Positions 1 through 7,857 are shown, numbered from the stretch's first letter. The stretch is DNA of 64,000 nucleotides from PALSA-612 sp963773055 (GCA_963773055.1 CAVYZL010000004.1:21274-85273); one strand, 5' to 3'. Notes: generated by a model from the letters alone, not told the origin. A program made the numbers and translations.

Positions 1-19
1 GTTGACGATTGCAGGCTTT

Positions 20-376
20 CTAATCCGGATCGCGGACGAAGCAGATGCGTGAGCCGCCCTCGACCACCTGGTACGGGGGCCGCTCGGGCTCGATGCCCTG
101 TCCGGCGAGCTCTCCGAGCGTCGCGTCGAGGTCGTCGACGCCGATCGCGATGTGCCCGTACGCCGTCCCCAGCTCATACGTGCGCCCGTCGTGGTTGTAC
201 GTCAGCTCGAGAATGTTCTCTGCATCGCCGACCGAGAAGAAGTAGTTCGTCGCCTCGAGCTCGCCGTTGCGGACGATGTCCATGTCACGGCTGAAGCGGA
301 AGCCGAGCGCTTCGTAGAAGGCACGGCTCTTCTCCGGATCCGTGATCCGGACCATGGTGTGCAAGAAAGTCGCCAT
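20..376 (-). CDS. VOC-family (glyoxalase-like) protein, short C-terminus
   Basis: A 118-residue vicinal-oxygen-chelate protein that resembles lactoylglutathione lyase, the enzyme that isomerises the methylglyoxal-thiol adduct. Three of the four expected metal ligands are visible: His6, Glu57 (ILEL) and His75 (YGHIAIGV). The reading frame stops right after FVRDPD, where family members normally continue with GYRIEL and supply the fourth ligand, a glutamate. No other frame restores that tail. The ATG has a TAGGAT box six bases upstream and no Shine-Dalgarno, which suggests a leaderless message. The family is clear. Metal-dependent activity is doubtful because of the missing ligand, and the substrate is unknown. 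Confidence 0.8.
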   Translation of the reverse strand: MATFLHTMVRITDPEKSRAFYEALGFRFSRDMDIVRNGELEATNYFFSVGDAENILELTYNHDGRTYELGTAYGHIAIGVDDLDATLGELAGQGIEPERPPYQVVEGGSRICFVRDPD

Positions 377-382
377 GCTGGG

Positions 383-388
383 ATCCTA
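383..388 (-). promoter_or_regulatory. -10 box of a probable leaderless promoter (VOC gene)
   Basis: TAGGAT on the minus strand lies six bases before the ATG. The same spacing recurs at several unrelated genes in this window, which is what supports reading it as a -10 element. No convincing -35 is seen. Confidence 0.45.
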
Positions 389-416
389 CGCCGAGGAGAT
401 CGTCGTCCGCGAGCCC

Positions 417-1376
417 TCAGCCGGTTCGCTCCAGCGTACGTGCCAGAGCGTCGACCAGCCGCTCGTTCGATGCGCGGTCGAGCACCGTGACGCGAATCGC
501 CTCCGGATAGTCTCGGACGATCATGCCTTCTGCCAGGAGCAGCCTGGACACATCCGGCGCGCGCCCGAGCGGCACGTACAGGAAGTTCGCAGCCGAAGGC
601 AGCGCCTCCAACCCCAGCTCACGTAGCCGTTCCGCGAGCCGCTCCCGCTCCTCCACGAGTGGCCGTACGTCGGGCGGCCGGGCAAGAACGCCCAACGCGA
701 GCGCTGCGGACAACGTCGAGACCGGCGCAGGCGCCTGGCGAGCGTTGAGCTCACCCGCGGTCGCGGGCTCGGCGAGCGCGTAGCCGACCCGAGCTCCGGC
801 GAGCCCGAACGCTTTGGACAGCGTGCGGATGACGACCACGCCCTCGTCGAGCAAGGCCGCAGTCTCGCCGCAGTACTCGTAGTACGCCTCGTCCACTACG
901 AGCGGCCGGGCGGGCGGGACTTCACCCAGCGCTCCGGTCGGATTGTGCGGCCGGCAGCAGAAAGTGAAGGCGGGATGGTCGTCGCCGATCTCCGCGCCCG
1001 CGAGCCACGCGGCCACCCTGAAGAGCGGGTACGTCGGCTCGTCGACAATGGCGACCCTGTCGCCGGGACCGGCGAACGTTCGCGCAGCCAGGAGGATGAG
1101 GTCGTCGGCGCCCGCACCCAGGACGACGTTCTGCGGATCGACATCCGCGTAGCTCGCGACGGCGGCAACCAGCTCCGGGTAGCCGCCGTGGGGATAGCCG
1201 TGGACGTTGGCCAGTGCGTCCGCGAGGGCCTCGGACGTCGCGGCGCGGGGCGGCGCGGGAGCCGTGTTCGCGTCGAAGCGCAGCACCTCCTCCGGACTGA
1301 TTCCCGCCATGCGCGCCGCCTCTGCGGTCGAGATTGCCCACGCGTAGGGCCGGAACTGCGCCGATAGCTCCCTCAC
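417..1376 (-). CDS. HisC-like class I/II aminotransferase
   Basis: A 319-residue PLP enzyme of the histidinol-phosphate aminotransferase type. HisC transaminates imidazole-acetol phosphate in histidine synthesis. The PLP-site residues are intact: HNPTG with Asn145, VDEAYYEY with Asp162 and Tyr165, and the Schiff-base Lys188 in SKAFGLAG, followed by the ARVGY arginine loop. It is about 30 residues shorter than typical HisC, and no other histidine genes are nearby, so it may be a paralogue acting on another amino acid. The GTG start has a TAGGCT box six bases upstream and appears leaderless. It sits head-to-head with the amino-acid importer operon that starts at 1482. Confidence 0.8.
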   Translation of the reverse strand: MRELSAQFRPYAWAISTAEAARMAGISPEEVLRFDANTAPAPPRAATSEALADALANVHGYPHGGYPELVAAVASYADVDPQNVVLGAGADDLILLAARTFAGPGDRVAIVDEPTYPLFRVAAWLAGAEIGDDHPAFTFCCRPHNPTGALGEVPPARPLVVDEAYYEYCGETAALLDEGVVVIRTLSKAFGLAGARVGYALAEPATAGELNARQAPAPVSTLSAALALGVLARPPDVRPLVEERERLAERLRELGLEALPSAANFLYVPLGRAPDVSRLLLAEGMIVRDYPEAIRVTVLDRASNERLVDALARTLERTG

Positions 1377-1382
1377 AGGCGC

Positions 1383-1388
1383 AGCCTA
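1383..1388 (-). promoter_or_regulatory. -10 box of a probable leaderless promoter (aminotransferase)
   Basis: TAGGCT on the minus strand, six bases upstream of the GTG at 1376. The spacing matches the other leaderless starts in the window. Confidence 0.4.
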
Positions 1389-1481
1389 CGTCTCGATCTC
1401 GGCGTGGTCAGGCGATCCGTCGACTCGCGCTCCGCGCTTTTTCCGAATAGGCTCGGCCAACAGCCGAAGGGAGGAGAAGCG

Positions 1482-2243
1482 ATGCGCAAGACAATCCTGC
1501 TCCTGTCGCTCGTCGCGACGGCGCTCGCCGCTGGGTCGGCCGGTGCCCGAGGGAGCGCGACCACGTTCACGTTCTGCACCGACCCGTCTTTCCCACCGAT
1601 GGAGTACGTGCGCCCCAGCGGCGGCATCGTCGGGTTCGACGTCGACATGGCCAGCGCGCTCGCGAAGACGTACGGTGCGACCTCGAAGCCGTTGAAGACA
1701 GCCTTTCCGGGCGTGATCCCGGCGTTGAACGCGAAGAAGTGCGACGCGGTGATCAGCGGCATCTTCGTGACGCCCGACCGTCTCAAGCAGGCCGGAGCAG
1801 TCCGCTACATGGAGACGCACAGAGTGTTCGTCGTGCAAGCCGGCAACCCGAAGCACGTGACCGGCCCGAGCAGCCTCAAGGGGCTTAACGTCGTCACGCA
1901 GGCGGGGACGAAGTACGAGGAGTACCTCAAGGCACTCCAGAAGAAGGTGAGCTTCAACCTGCAGACCTACCCCGGCGACAACGACGCCGTGGCGCAGGTC
2001 CTCCTCGGCCGCGCCGACGTCGACCTCACCCAGGACACGTCCTTCGCGTTCCAGGCCAAGGCGCATCCCGGCAAGATCGCAGTGGCGTACACCTTCCCGC
2101 AGAAGGACACGTTTGGCATCTACTTCCGTAAGGGCGACCCGCTCGGCGCGAAGCTCAGAGCCGGCGTCGCCAAGCTGAAGGGGAACGGCACGCTCGCGCG
2201 GCTCGCGCGGAAGTACAAGATCCCGATCAGCGACGTCCGCTAG
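1482..2243 (+). CDS. Polar amino-acid ABC transporter substrate-binding protein
   Basis: A 253-residue extracytoplasmic solute-binding protein of family 3 (SBP_bac_3). A signal peptide occupies roughly residues 1-22 (MRKTILLLS..., Ala-rich). It is followed by the characteristic TFCTDPSFPPMEY ligand-site motif and GFDVDMASALA. The start was chosen at the ATG that follows a GGGAGGAG Shine-Dalgarno at 1469-1476. A longer frame from 1404 has no signal peptide at its front. It is first in an operon with the permease (20-base gap) and the ATPase. It delivers an amino acid to the membrane complex, but specificity cannot be read from sequence. Confidence 0.9.
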   Translation: MRKTILLLSLVATALAAGSAGARGSATTFTFCTDPSFPPMEYVRPSGGIVGFDVDMASALAKTYGATSKPLKTAFPGVIPALNAKKCDAVISGIFVTPDRLKQAGAVRYMETHRVFVVQAGNPKHVTGPSSLKGLNVVTQAGTKYEEYLKALQKKVSFNLQTYPGDNDAVAQVLLGRADVDLTQDTSFAFQAKAHPGKIAVAYTFPQKDTFGIYFRKGDPLGAKLRAGVAKLKGNGTLARLARKYKIPISDVR

Positions 2244-2262
2244 CGGGGAAGGGCTGAGGCTC

Positions 2263-3003
2263 GTGCTCGCGAGCTTCGACACGGATCTCTTCTGGACGGC
2301 GCTCTCCTCCGGTCCCTACTGGAGGGGAGCGCTGACCGCCCTCGAGCTGACGGTCGTCGCGATGGCGAGCTCCATTGCGCTCGGCTTCTTCGTGGCGCTC
2401 GCCGCGCTCAGCCCCCGGCGCCGCTTCCGTTCGTTCGCGTGGTTGTACAACTGGATCTTCCGCGCGACGCCGACGCTCCTGCAGCTCTACTTCGTGTGGT
2501 ACGCGCTGCCGCAGATCTCGAACGTGTTCGCAGGCCACTGGTTCACGCCCTTCATGGCGGCCTGGCTCGCGCTCTCGCTGAACGAGGCGGCGTATATGTC
2601 GGAGATCATTCGCGCCGGCCTGCTGTCGGTCGACCCGGGTCAGGAGCTCGCGGGGCGGGCGCTGGGGATGACCCGCCGCCAGATCCTCCGCAAGGTGATC
2701 GTCCCGCAGGCAGTGCGGATCGTGATCCCGCCGACGGGCAACGAGTTCATCACGCTACTCAAGCTCACGTCACTTGCCTTCGTGATCTCGTTACACGAGC
2801 TCCTGACCGCCGCGCAGGAGCTCTCGTCCGCGACGTTCCAGTACACGGAGCCCCTCGCCGCTGCACTTGTCTACTACCTCGTAATCGTCAGCATCCTGAT
2901 GCTGATCCAGGCACGGCTCGAGCGGCGGTTCACGTGGACCTCGCACCGGCGGCGGCAGACGCCGGCACCAGCGGTCCCCGCCGTCTCGCACGACGCGCGC
3001 TGA
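2263..3003 (+). CDS. Amino-acid ABC transporter permease (HisM/GlnP type)
   Basis: A 246-residue inner-membrane permease with about five hydrophobic helices. The EAA loop that docks on the ATPase is seen around residues 128-150 (SVDPGQELAGRALGM). The N-terminal ALTALELTVVAM segment is typical of the His/Glu/Gln/Arg/opine permease family. It starts with GTG. Its TGA overlaps the ATG of the ATPase by one base (TGATG), implying translational coupling. A single permease probably acts as a homodimer with the flanking binding protein and ATPase. Confidence 0.9.
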   Translation: MLASFDTDLFWTALSSGPYWRGALTALELTVVAMASSIALGFFVALAALSPRRRFRSFAWLYNWIFRATPTLLQLYFVWYALPQISNVFAGHWFTPFMAAWLALSLNEAAYMSEIIRAGLLSVDPGQELAGRALGMTRRQILRKVIVPQAVRIVIPPTGNEFITLLKLTSLAFVISLHELLTAAQELSSATFQYTEPLAAALVYYLVIVSILMLIQARLERRFTWTSHRRRQTPAPAVPAVSHDAR

Positions 3004-3740
3004 TGGCGGACGTCGTCCTTCGCTCGGAGAACCTCCACAAGCGCTACGACGAGCTCGAGGTGCTGCGGGGCGTCACGTTCGAGGTCGACCGCGGCCAGGT
3101 GAAGGTGATCATCGGGCCCTCGGGGTCGGGCAAGTCGACGCTCCTCCGTTGTCTCGCGCTGCTGGAGCCGCCCGACGCGGGCAACGTGTATATCGAGTCG
3201 CAACGGCTGACCGGTCTTCGCGAGAAGGAGCTCACGCAGCACCGCTCCGAGGTCGGGATGGTGTTCCAGGGCTTCAACCTCTTCCAGAACATGACTGCGC
3301 TCGACAACGTGATGTGCGGCCTCCGTGAGGTTCGTCGCCTGCCGAAACGCGAGGCGCGAGACCGCGCGGTCGAGTTCCTCGCGCGGGTCGGACTGGCTGA
3401 CAAGGCGATGCAGTACCCGGACGAGCTCTCCGGCGGGCAGCAGCAGCGCGTGGCGATCGCGCGGGCCCTCGTCATGCGACCGAAGGCGATGCTGTTCGAC
3501 GAGCCGACCTCGGCACTCGACGTCGAGCTCGTGCGCGAGGTGCTCGACGTGATGGAGTCGCTCGCGCAGGAGGGCATGACGATGGTGGTGGTCACCCACG
3601 AGCTCCGCTTCGCCCACCACGTTGCGAGCACGGTACTGATGATGGATGAGGGGAGGATCGTCGAGGAGGCCTCGCCGGATGCGTTCTTCTCGGCGCCGAA
3701 GGAGGAACGAACGCGACGCTTTCTCGCCCTCGTGGAGTGA
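3003..3740 (+). CDS. Amino-acid ABC transporter ATP-binding protein
   Basis: A 245-residue ATPase subunit. It has a Walker A GPSGSGKST at about residues 40-48, a Q-loop in VFQGFN, the ABC signature LSGGQQQR, Walker B AMLFDEPTSALD and an H-loop TH. The layout matches GlnQ/HisP-type proteins that power polar amino-acid uptake. The start at 3003 gives the usual N-terminus (ADVVLRSENLHKRY). The open frame extends upstream over the permease, but that is shadow. It is the last gene of the three-gene importer operon, and a hairpin follows at 3792. Confidence 0.92.
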   Translation: MADVVLRSENLHKRYDELEVLRGVTFEVDRGQVKVIIGPSGSGKSTLLRCLALLEPPDAGNVYIESQRLTGLREKELTQHRSEVGMVFQGFNLFQNMTALDNVMCGLREVRRLPKREARDRAVEFLARVGLADKAMQYPDELSGGQQQRVAIARALVMRPKAMLFDEPTSALDVELVREVLDVMESLAQEGMTMVVVTHELRFAHHVASTVLMMDEGRIVEEASPDAFFSAPKEERTRRFLALVE

Positions 3741-3791
3741 CGAAGATCTAGCCGCGCACGGCGCGGCCGCGCGAACGAGCGCATCGGCTTC

Positions 3792-3809
3792 AGTTGACGC
3801 GTGTCAACT
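3792..3809. terminator. Bidirectional intrinsic-terminator-like hairpin
   Basis: A perfect inverted repeat, AGTTGAC / GTCAACT, with a GCGT loop and followed by TTTGTGT. It lies between two convergent genes (the ABC ATPase and the cold-shock gene), so it could terminate both. The U-tract is imperfect. Confidence 0.55.
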
Positions 3810-3896
3810 TTGTGTCCGGATCGCTGAACGCGGTGCCCGCACCCCGCCGTAACTTGCGCCAGCGGCAGGGTGCGGTTGGTCGAGCCTCGCTCGCGC

Positions 3897-4109
3897 TCAG
3901 CTGGCGCTGGCGATCACAACGTTGGTCGCTTGCGGTCCCTTCTCGCCCTGCTCGGGCTCGAACTCGACCTTGGCGCCCTCGGCCAGCGACTTGAAGCCGC
4001 TGCCACCGATACCGCTGTGATGCACGAATAGATCCTCACCACCGCCATCAGGCGTGATGAAGCCGTAGCCCTTGTCATCGTTGAACCACTTGACTGTTCC
4101 AGTTGCCAT
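3897..4109 (-). CDS. csp: Cold-shock protein (CspA family)
   Basis: A 70-residue single OB-fold nucleic-acid-binding protein. The RNP1 motif KGYGFIT (residues 13-19) and RNP2 motif DLFVHH (26-31) are intact, as is the leading GTVKWFN. Such proteins bind single-stranded RNA and DNA and act as RNA chaperones, during growth or cold stress. A strong purine-rich GGAGGGAGG precedes the ATG. The length is exactly that of the family. It lies 67 bases downstream of, and on the same strand as, the membrane-protein gene. Confidence 0.96.
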   Translation of the reverse strand: MATGTVKWFNDDKGYGFITPDGGGEDLFVHHSGIGGSGFKSLAEGAKVEFEPEQGEKGPQATNVVIASAS

Positions 4110-4176
4110 AAAAACACCTCCCTCCGTTACTCATGAACGGGCAGAGGAGGCGGAGATCCGCAACCGGTACGCGCTC

Positions 4177-5217
4177 TTAGTCCGACATAGCGTAGCTGGT
4201 GCTCGCGGTCCGGTGCCGGGCCAGTGCGCCGATCGCGAGCGAGCCAACGATCCCGCAGACGGTGACGACGAGCGCGCTCGTTACGACCAGGAGTCCTGAG
4301 GCGAGCGAGAAGTTGATCGCGATGTCCTTGCCGACGCCGAGCGCGAGCAGAATCGCGGCCGACGCGCCTGCATTCACGACCGCACCCCCGGAGGTGATCG
4401 GGATTACGCCGGCAGCAGCCCCAAGGCAGATCACCGAGAGCGCGGTCGTCGGCGAGAACGAGAACCCAAGCGCTGCTAGGAGCGCGGCGCTGCCGAATGC
4501 GCGCGCGGACCAGCAGGCGAAGAGGTAAAACCAGGCGACGGTGGCGCTGCGCCGTCCATGGGGCGTCGTGTGGTGCGCGATCTGCTCGGTGATTGTGCGC
4601 AGGCGGCGGCTCCGGCGCAGCACTGGCAGCCGCAGCAGGCGCACGCCAACGACGAGCAGCGTGCAGCAGCCGACGCCGAACGCGACGACGATCAGCAGCG
4701 GTCCGAGGAGGGCAGCCCCACTCGTCGCCGTCGCCGAGATTGCGAGCGGCAACATTGCGATCCCGTCGATCATCCCGAGGGAGATGATCGACAGAACGAT
4801 CGCCTCGAGCCCGATGCGGATACCGCCGAGCTTTCGCAAGACGCCGACCTTGACCACGTAGTCGAGGCGGAAGGGGAGCACGGCGCCGCTCGCCGCGGCC
4901 GCGCCGACTGAGGCAAGGCAGCGAGCCTGGTCTGGGCACTGCCCCGGCGGAAACAGCCGGTGCCAGCCGCGTGCGCGGAAGACGAAGCTGGCCAGATAGG
5001 CGAACCCGGCAGTCGCGGCAAGCAACGGGCGAACGTTCGCGAGCGGCCAGCTCGAGTCAGTCAGCCGCCGCGCGACGAGGATGGAAGCAGCGATGGCGAG
5101 CAACGCGAAGGCGACGCCGGTCACCAACCGCCGAGGCTGCCCTGCCGCCACGGCGCTGAAGAGATCGCGCGCTGCGCTTTCAGGCGCGGTCCCGCATCTC
5201 CCTCCTTGTGCGGCCAT
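4177..5217 (-). CDS. Lysylphosphatidylglycerol synthase TM-domain-like (UPF0104) membrane protein
   Basis: A 346-residue polytopic membrane protein with about seven to eight hydrophobic segments. It shows the pattern of the LPG_synthase_TM/UPF0104 family: RGWHRLF after the second segment, LPFRLDYVVKVGVLRK, and a late GITSGGAVVNAGA-like glycine-rich loop (PITSGGAVVN). Members include the flippase part of MprF and many uncharacterised proteins. It lacks the aminoacyl-transferase domain, so lipid translocation is only a guess. The start at 5217 overlaps the TGA of the regulator gene by one base (TGATG), making the two an operon. The longer frame to 5430 is shadow over that regulator. Confidence 0.75.
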   Translation of the reverse strand: MAAQGGRCGTAPESAARDLFSAVAAGQPRRLVTGVAFALLAIAASILVARRLTDSSWPLANVRPLLAATAGFAYLASFVFRARGWHRLFPPGQCPDQARCLASVGAAAASGAVLPFRLDYVVKVGVLRKLGGIRIGLEAIVLSIISLGMIDGIAMLPLAISATATSGAALLGPLLIVVAFGVGCCTLLVVGVRLLRLPVLRRSRRLRTITEQIAHHTTPHGRRSATVAWFYLFACWSARAFGSAALLAALGFSFSPTTALSVICLGAAAGVIPITSGGAVVNAGASAAILLALGVGKDIAINFSLASGLLVVTSALVVTVCGIVGSLAIGALARHRTASTSYAMSD

Positions 5218-6104
5218 CACCTTCCGCTCTTTGATTTCGACGACGAACGGTTCTTGGTCCTTCCGTTCTCGGCCGTCCAGGCGGGCAGGTTGCGGACGAG
5301 CTCGAACGCTTCTTCGGGGGTTTGGACAGACCCGAGGATGGCCGTCTCGGCCCGGAGCAGCGAGAGAGCCAGCTGCTCCTGGGAGAACTCGAGCACTTTC
5401 CTGCGCCGCTCGTGCCCGAGCTGACGCCACGCCTCGAGCAACTGACGCAGCTCCGGATCGTCAGGTGTGATCTGACCCGAGAACTGCCGCCAGGCATCGA
5501 GCACCTCACCGCCACCGGCCGTGTCCACGAAGAGGCGTCCGGCTAGGGCGCGCGTCGCCTCACTTGGAGCATCCTCGAGCTGCTCCAACTGCCGGCGCTT
5601 CTGGTCGACCTCGACCGCGCGCTGTTGGGCAAGCATCCCGACCTCGCGCAACCGCTTGCGAGAGTCGCGTGTCGGCTCGGCTGACACTCGCTCGCGACGC
5701 GCGTCCAGATCCTGCTGAATCCCTGTCAGCGCCTTCTCGGCATCGGCCAGCTCGTCCCGGAGTCGACACTCTTGCGTCTCCTCGGCGTCGAGTCGCAAGA
5801 GTGCTGGCGCGTGCTCGGCTCGGCTCGGCTCGGGCAGCGCCTCGATCGCCTGCCGCAGGAGCTGCTGTGCCCTAGTCCCGCGAATGTGTCCCGCAAAGAC
5901 AAGAAGCAGCTGGGCGTCCCGACCGAGGGCCTTAGCGAGTCTTACGAGCGTCTCGGCAACGGGCCGGTCAACCTCGCCCGCCTCGATCCGGCTGATCTGC
6001 GCAGCCGAAAGGCCGCTCCGTCGTGCCAGTTCCCGCATCGACAGGCGCGCACGCACTCTCGCCTCTCTGATGACCTCAGCCAGCGTCTGTTCTTGGTCTT
6101 GCAT
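5217..6104 (-). CDS. XRE-family helix-turn-helix regulator with coiled-coil C-terminus
   Basis: A 295-residue protein. Residues 9-63 form a Cro/C1-type helix-turn-helix (MRELARRSGLSAAQISRIEAG). The rest (about 80-290) is charged and helical with likely coiled coil, and has no domain I recognise. It is coupled to the downstream membrane-protein gene by a TGATG overlap and divergent from the small barrel protein at 6326. The intergenic region holds an inverted repeat (6134-6160) that could be its operator. Target and signal are unknown. Confidence 0.8.
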   Translation of the reverse strand: MQDQEQTLAEVIREARVRARLSMRELARRSGLSAAQISRIEAGEVDRPVAETLVRLAKALGRDAQLLLVFAGHIRGTRAQQLLRQAIEALPEPSRAEHAPALLRLDAEETQECRLRDELADAEKALTGIQQDLDARRERVSAEPTRDSRKRLREVGMLAQQRAVEVDQKRRQLEQLEDAPSEATRALAGRLFVDTAGGGEVLDAWRQFSGQITPDDPELRQLLEAWRQLGHERRRKVLEFSQEQLALSLLRAETAILGSVQTPEEAFELVRNLPAWTAENGRTKNRSSSKSKSGR

Positions 6105-6133
6105 CGGGCTTCAGCTATAAGTCTACCACTCAT

Positions 6134-6160
6134 GTAACGTTGTGCAAATAGTAGCGTTAC
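6134..6160. promoter_or_regulatory. Inverted repeat, candidate XRE operator
   Basis: GTAACG, 15 bases, then CGTTAC, in the 221-base divergent region between the XRE regulator gene and the barrel-protein gene. Its position beside an HTH gene and just upstream of the 6181 -10 box fits an autoregulatory site. Confidence 0.4.
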
Positions 6161-6186
6161 TTAAAGCAACGCGATCGTGCTATACT
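6157..6186 (+). promoter_or_regulatory. Candidate sigma-70-type promoter for the 6326 gene
   Basis: TTACTT (6157-6162), an 18-base spacer and TATACT (6181-6186). The -10 is close to consensus, and the region is strikingly more AT-rich than its surroundings. The right arm of the inverted repeat overlaps the -35. Confidence 0.5.
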
Positions 6187-6325
6187 CGCTAAGCGCGTGG
6201 GCCAAGCGCGGAAGGCGCCGAGGCTCCATTGCTCTTCCTCTTCGTCTCTTAGACCTGGCTTGAGTGCGCTGGGAGAGCTCAACCGAGCTCTCCGTCCTGC
6301 AGCACGAGAAGCGAAGGAGCACCTT

Positions 6326-6640
6326 ATGTATGCCACAGTGAGACGCTACGAAGGAATCGACAAGGGCCGCGCCAACGAGGTTACGAAGAAGGTCGGTGAG
6401 AAGCTCGTGCCGCGCATGAGCAAGCTCCCCGGCTTCGGCGGCTACTTCGTGATCGAGGCTGGTGAAGGCGTGATGACGTCCATCAACCTCTTCGAGACGG
6501 CCGACCAGGCTCACGAGTCGACGCGCGTCGCGGCAACGTGGATCCGCGAGGAGAACCTCGAGACCGCACTTCCGAACACGCCGAAGATCACCGCCGGCGA
6601 AGTCGTCGTGCACGAGACGAACGGAGCGTTCAAGGCGTAA
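6326..6640 (+). CDS. Dimeric alpha-beta barrel (ABM-like) stress protein
   Basis: A 104-residue protein of the dimeric ferredoxin-like barrel superfamily (antibiotic-biosynthesis-monooxygenase-like). It has MYATVRRYEGI at the front, a central GFGGYFVIEAG strand pair and INLFETADQAHES. Related small proteins include heme-degrading and quinol monooxygenases, and stress proteins of unknown activity. The start was set at the ATG after AAGGAGC (6314-6320). The upstream extension of the frame from 6197 is not conserved-looking. It has a 140-base leader after its promoter and a strong hairpin just downstream. Confidence 0.75.
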   Translation: MYATVRRYEGIDKGRANEVTKKVGEKLVPRMSKLPGFGGYFVIEAGEGVMTSINLFETADQAHESTRVAATWIREENLETALPNTPKITAGEVVVHETNGAFKA

Positions 6641-6664
6641 CCGCCTCGAGCAGCTCTGTACCGC

Positions 6665-6692
6665 GAGAAGGCCCGCTTCGGCGGGCCTTCTC
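6665..6692 (+). terminator. Stem-loop terminator with TTCG tetraloop
   Basis: A perfect 12-bp stem (GAGAAGGCCCGC / GCGGGCCTTCTC) closed by a TTCG loop, 24 bases after the stop of the barrel-protein gene. There is no U-tract, as is common in high-GC actinobacteria. Confidence 0.7.
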
Positions 6693-6750
6693 TGCGTCCA
6701 GCGCACATGCTCCGCGGGCGCACGAGCCTTGCCGGTGGCTTGGACTGGTT

Positions 6751-6756
6751 TAAGGT
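6751..6756 (+). promoter_or_regulatory. -10 box upstream of small ORF 6765
   Basis: TAAGGT eight bases before the ATG, with TTGCCG (6729-6734) a 16-base spacer upstream. This is consistent with a near-leaderless transcript. Confidence 0.4.
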
Positions 6757-6764
6757 GGTCCGGC

Positions 6765-6992
6765 ATGGCAGAGCGACTGAGGGTGTGGCTTGTCGGTGGT
6801 CACGAGTGCGACCTCGACCTCGGAGAAGGCTCAGCTCTTGCGCTGATGGAGAAGATCGAGAACGCCGGTGATCGCAATTGGTTTTCGTCGGACGACGGGC
6901 GCTCTCGTGTACGCGGGAGCGCGATCGTCAGGATTGAGATCGAAGGTCACGCTGATACGCCGCACGACCCTGTCGAGCGGGGAAGCTCGTAG
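6765..6992 (+). CDS. Small hypothetical protein
   Basis: A 75-residue protein I do not recognise. It reads as alternating beta strands and a helix (RLRVWLVGGHECDLDLGEG, then ALALMEKIENAG, then SAIVRIEIEG) with an acidic tail. It begins at an ATG with a plausible -10 box eight bases upstream, and lies between the terminator at 6665 and another small ORF. Composition matches neighbouring genes. No signal peptide or membrane segment is present. Confidence 0.55.
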   Translation: MAERLRVWLVGGHECDLDLGEGSALALMEKIENAGDRNWFSSDDGRSRVRGSAIVRIEIEGHADTPHDPVERGSS

Positions 6993-7008
6993 GGGAGGGG
7001 CGGCACAC

Positions 7009-7131
7009 ATGCCCGAGAGCGGACTACCAAGCCGGATCTACAAAGAACACGAGATGTGGCACGTCGACTCCGGCCGTCAGCGGACCCTAACTGCGCGGCG
7101 ATTCGATCCGGCTCCGAGCCGGCGACGGTGA
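7009..7131 (+). CDS. Possible 40-residue small protein
   Basis: A short frame beginning at an ATG that follows a purine run, AGGGGAGGGG (6991-7000), with eight bases of spacing. The product is basic at its end (PAPSRRR) and carries HEMWHVDSG in the middle. No family is recognised. It could be a chance frame. The ribosome-binding site is the main support. Confidence 0.3.
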   Translation: MPESGLPSRIYKEHEMWHVDSGRQRTLTARRFDPAPSRRR

Positions 7132-7151
7132 TCGTCGTTCTCCCAGCACCC

Positions 7152-7157
7152 TAGGCT
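7152..7157 (+). promoter_or_regulatory. -10 box before the cyclase remnant
   Basis: TAGGCT eight bases upstream of the ATG at 7166, the same arrangement as other leaderless starts here. It may be the surviving promoter of a lost gene. Confidence 0.35.
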
Positions 7158-7165
7158 TCGCCCGC

Positions 7166-7207
7166 ATGTCCGAGCTTCCGCGGGGGACCGTCACCTTCCT
7201 CTTTACG
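7166..7207 (+). pseudogene. 5' remnant of a class III adenylate/guanylate cyclase gene
   Basis: Fourteen codons, MSELPRGTVTFLFT, match the conserved opening of the many actinobacterial class III cyclases, which continue FTDIEGST. Here the similarity ends abruptly after FLFT and the frame runs on as shadow over the antisense VOC gene. The presence of a good -10 box upstream suggests a genuine gene start whose remainder was deleted. The match is short, so chance is not excluded. Confidence 0.4.
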
Positions 7208-7261
7208 ATAAGCGACGCGAGAGGCCGCTTCGGCAGCCTCCCGCGCGTGTGTTGGTGGGGG

Positions 7262-7729
7262 CTAGCTCGACATCGCGGCCATCGCTGCCTGGCCGCGCTC
7301 CGCGATCTCTTCCGGCGACAGATCCTCGACGTGGGTTGCGATCGACCACGTGTGGCCGAACGGGTCGGAGACGGAGCCGAAGCGGTCACCCCAGAACATG
7401 TCCTCGACCTCCATCGTCACCGTCGCGCCGGCGTCGACCGCCTGCTTGACGGCGGCGTCGACATCCTCGACGTACATGAAGATGCTCGCGGTCGAGCCGC
7501 CGACCTCCGCAGGCGGCCGGACGGTCGACTGCGGGAACGGGTCGGAGATCATCACCAGCGAGTTGCCGATCTTGAGCTCGGCGTGGCCGATCTTGCCGCC
7601 GGGAGCGTCCATCCGCATCAGCTCCGTGGCGCCGAACGCCTGCTTGTAGAACTCGATCGCCTTGGCCGCGTCCTCGACTGCGAGGTACGGCGTTAGCGTG
7701 CGGTACCCGTCGGGAATGGGCTTCGTCAT
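7262..7729 (-). CDS. PhnB-like VOC protein
   Basis: A 155-residue glyoxalase/bleomycin-resistance superfamily protein of the PhnB/YdcE type. It opens with a proline-rich lead (TPYLAVEDAAKAIEFYKQAF). SIFMYVEDVDAAVKQAV marks the second half-repeat, and DRFGSVSDPFGHTWSIATH ends the fold. The start is the ATG after GAGGGGG. Longer starts at 7768 or 7855 lack support. Proteins of this type have been annotated as demethylases without proof, and the actual substrate is unknown. Confidence 0.85.
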   Translation of the reverse strand: MTKPIPDGYRTLTPYLAVEDAAKAIEFYKQAFGATELMRMDAPGGKIGHAELKIGNSLVMISDPFPQSTVRPPAEVGGSTASIFMYVEDVDAAVKQAVDAGATVTMEVEDMFWGDRFGSVSDPFGHTWSIATHVEDLSPEEIAERGQAAMAAMSS

Positions 7730-7857
7730 GAGTCCCCCTCTGGTCGCTGAACGAAGCTTCTCCATCGTATGTGCGCCCGTTCGTTGCAGATGAAACCTGC
7801 GCGAGCTACGATCGCCGCGCGTCCTCTTCGCCGCGAAGGAGATCGGAGGAAGCAACG

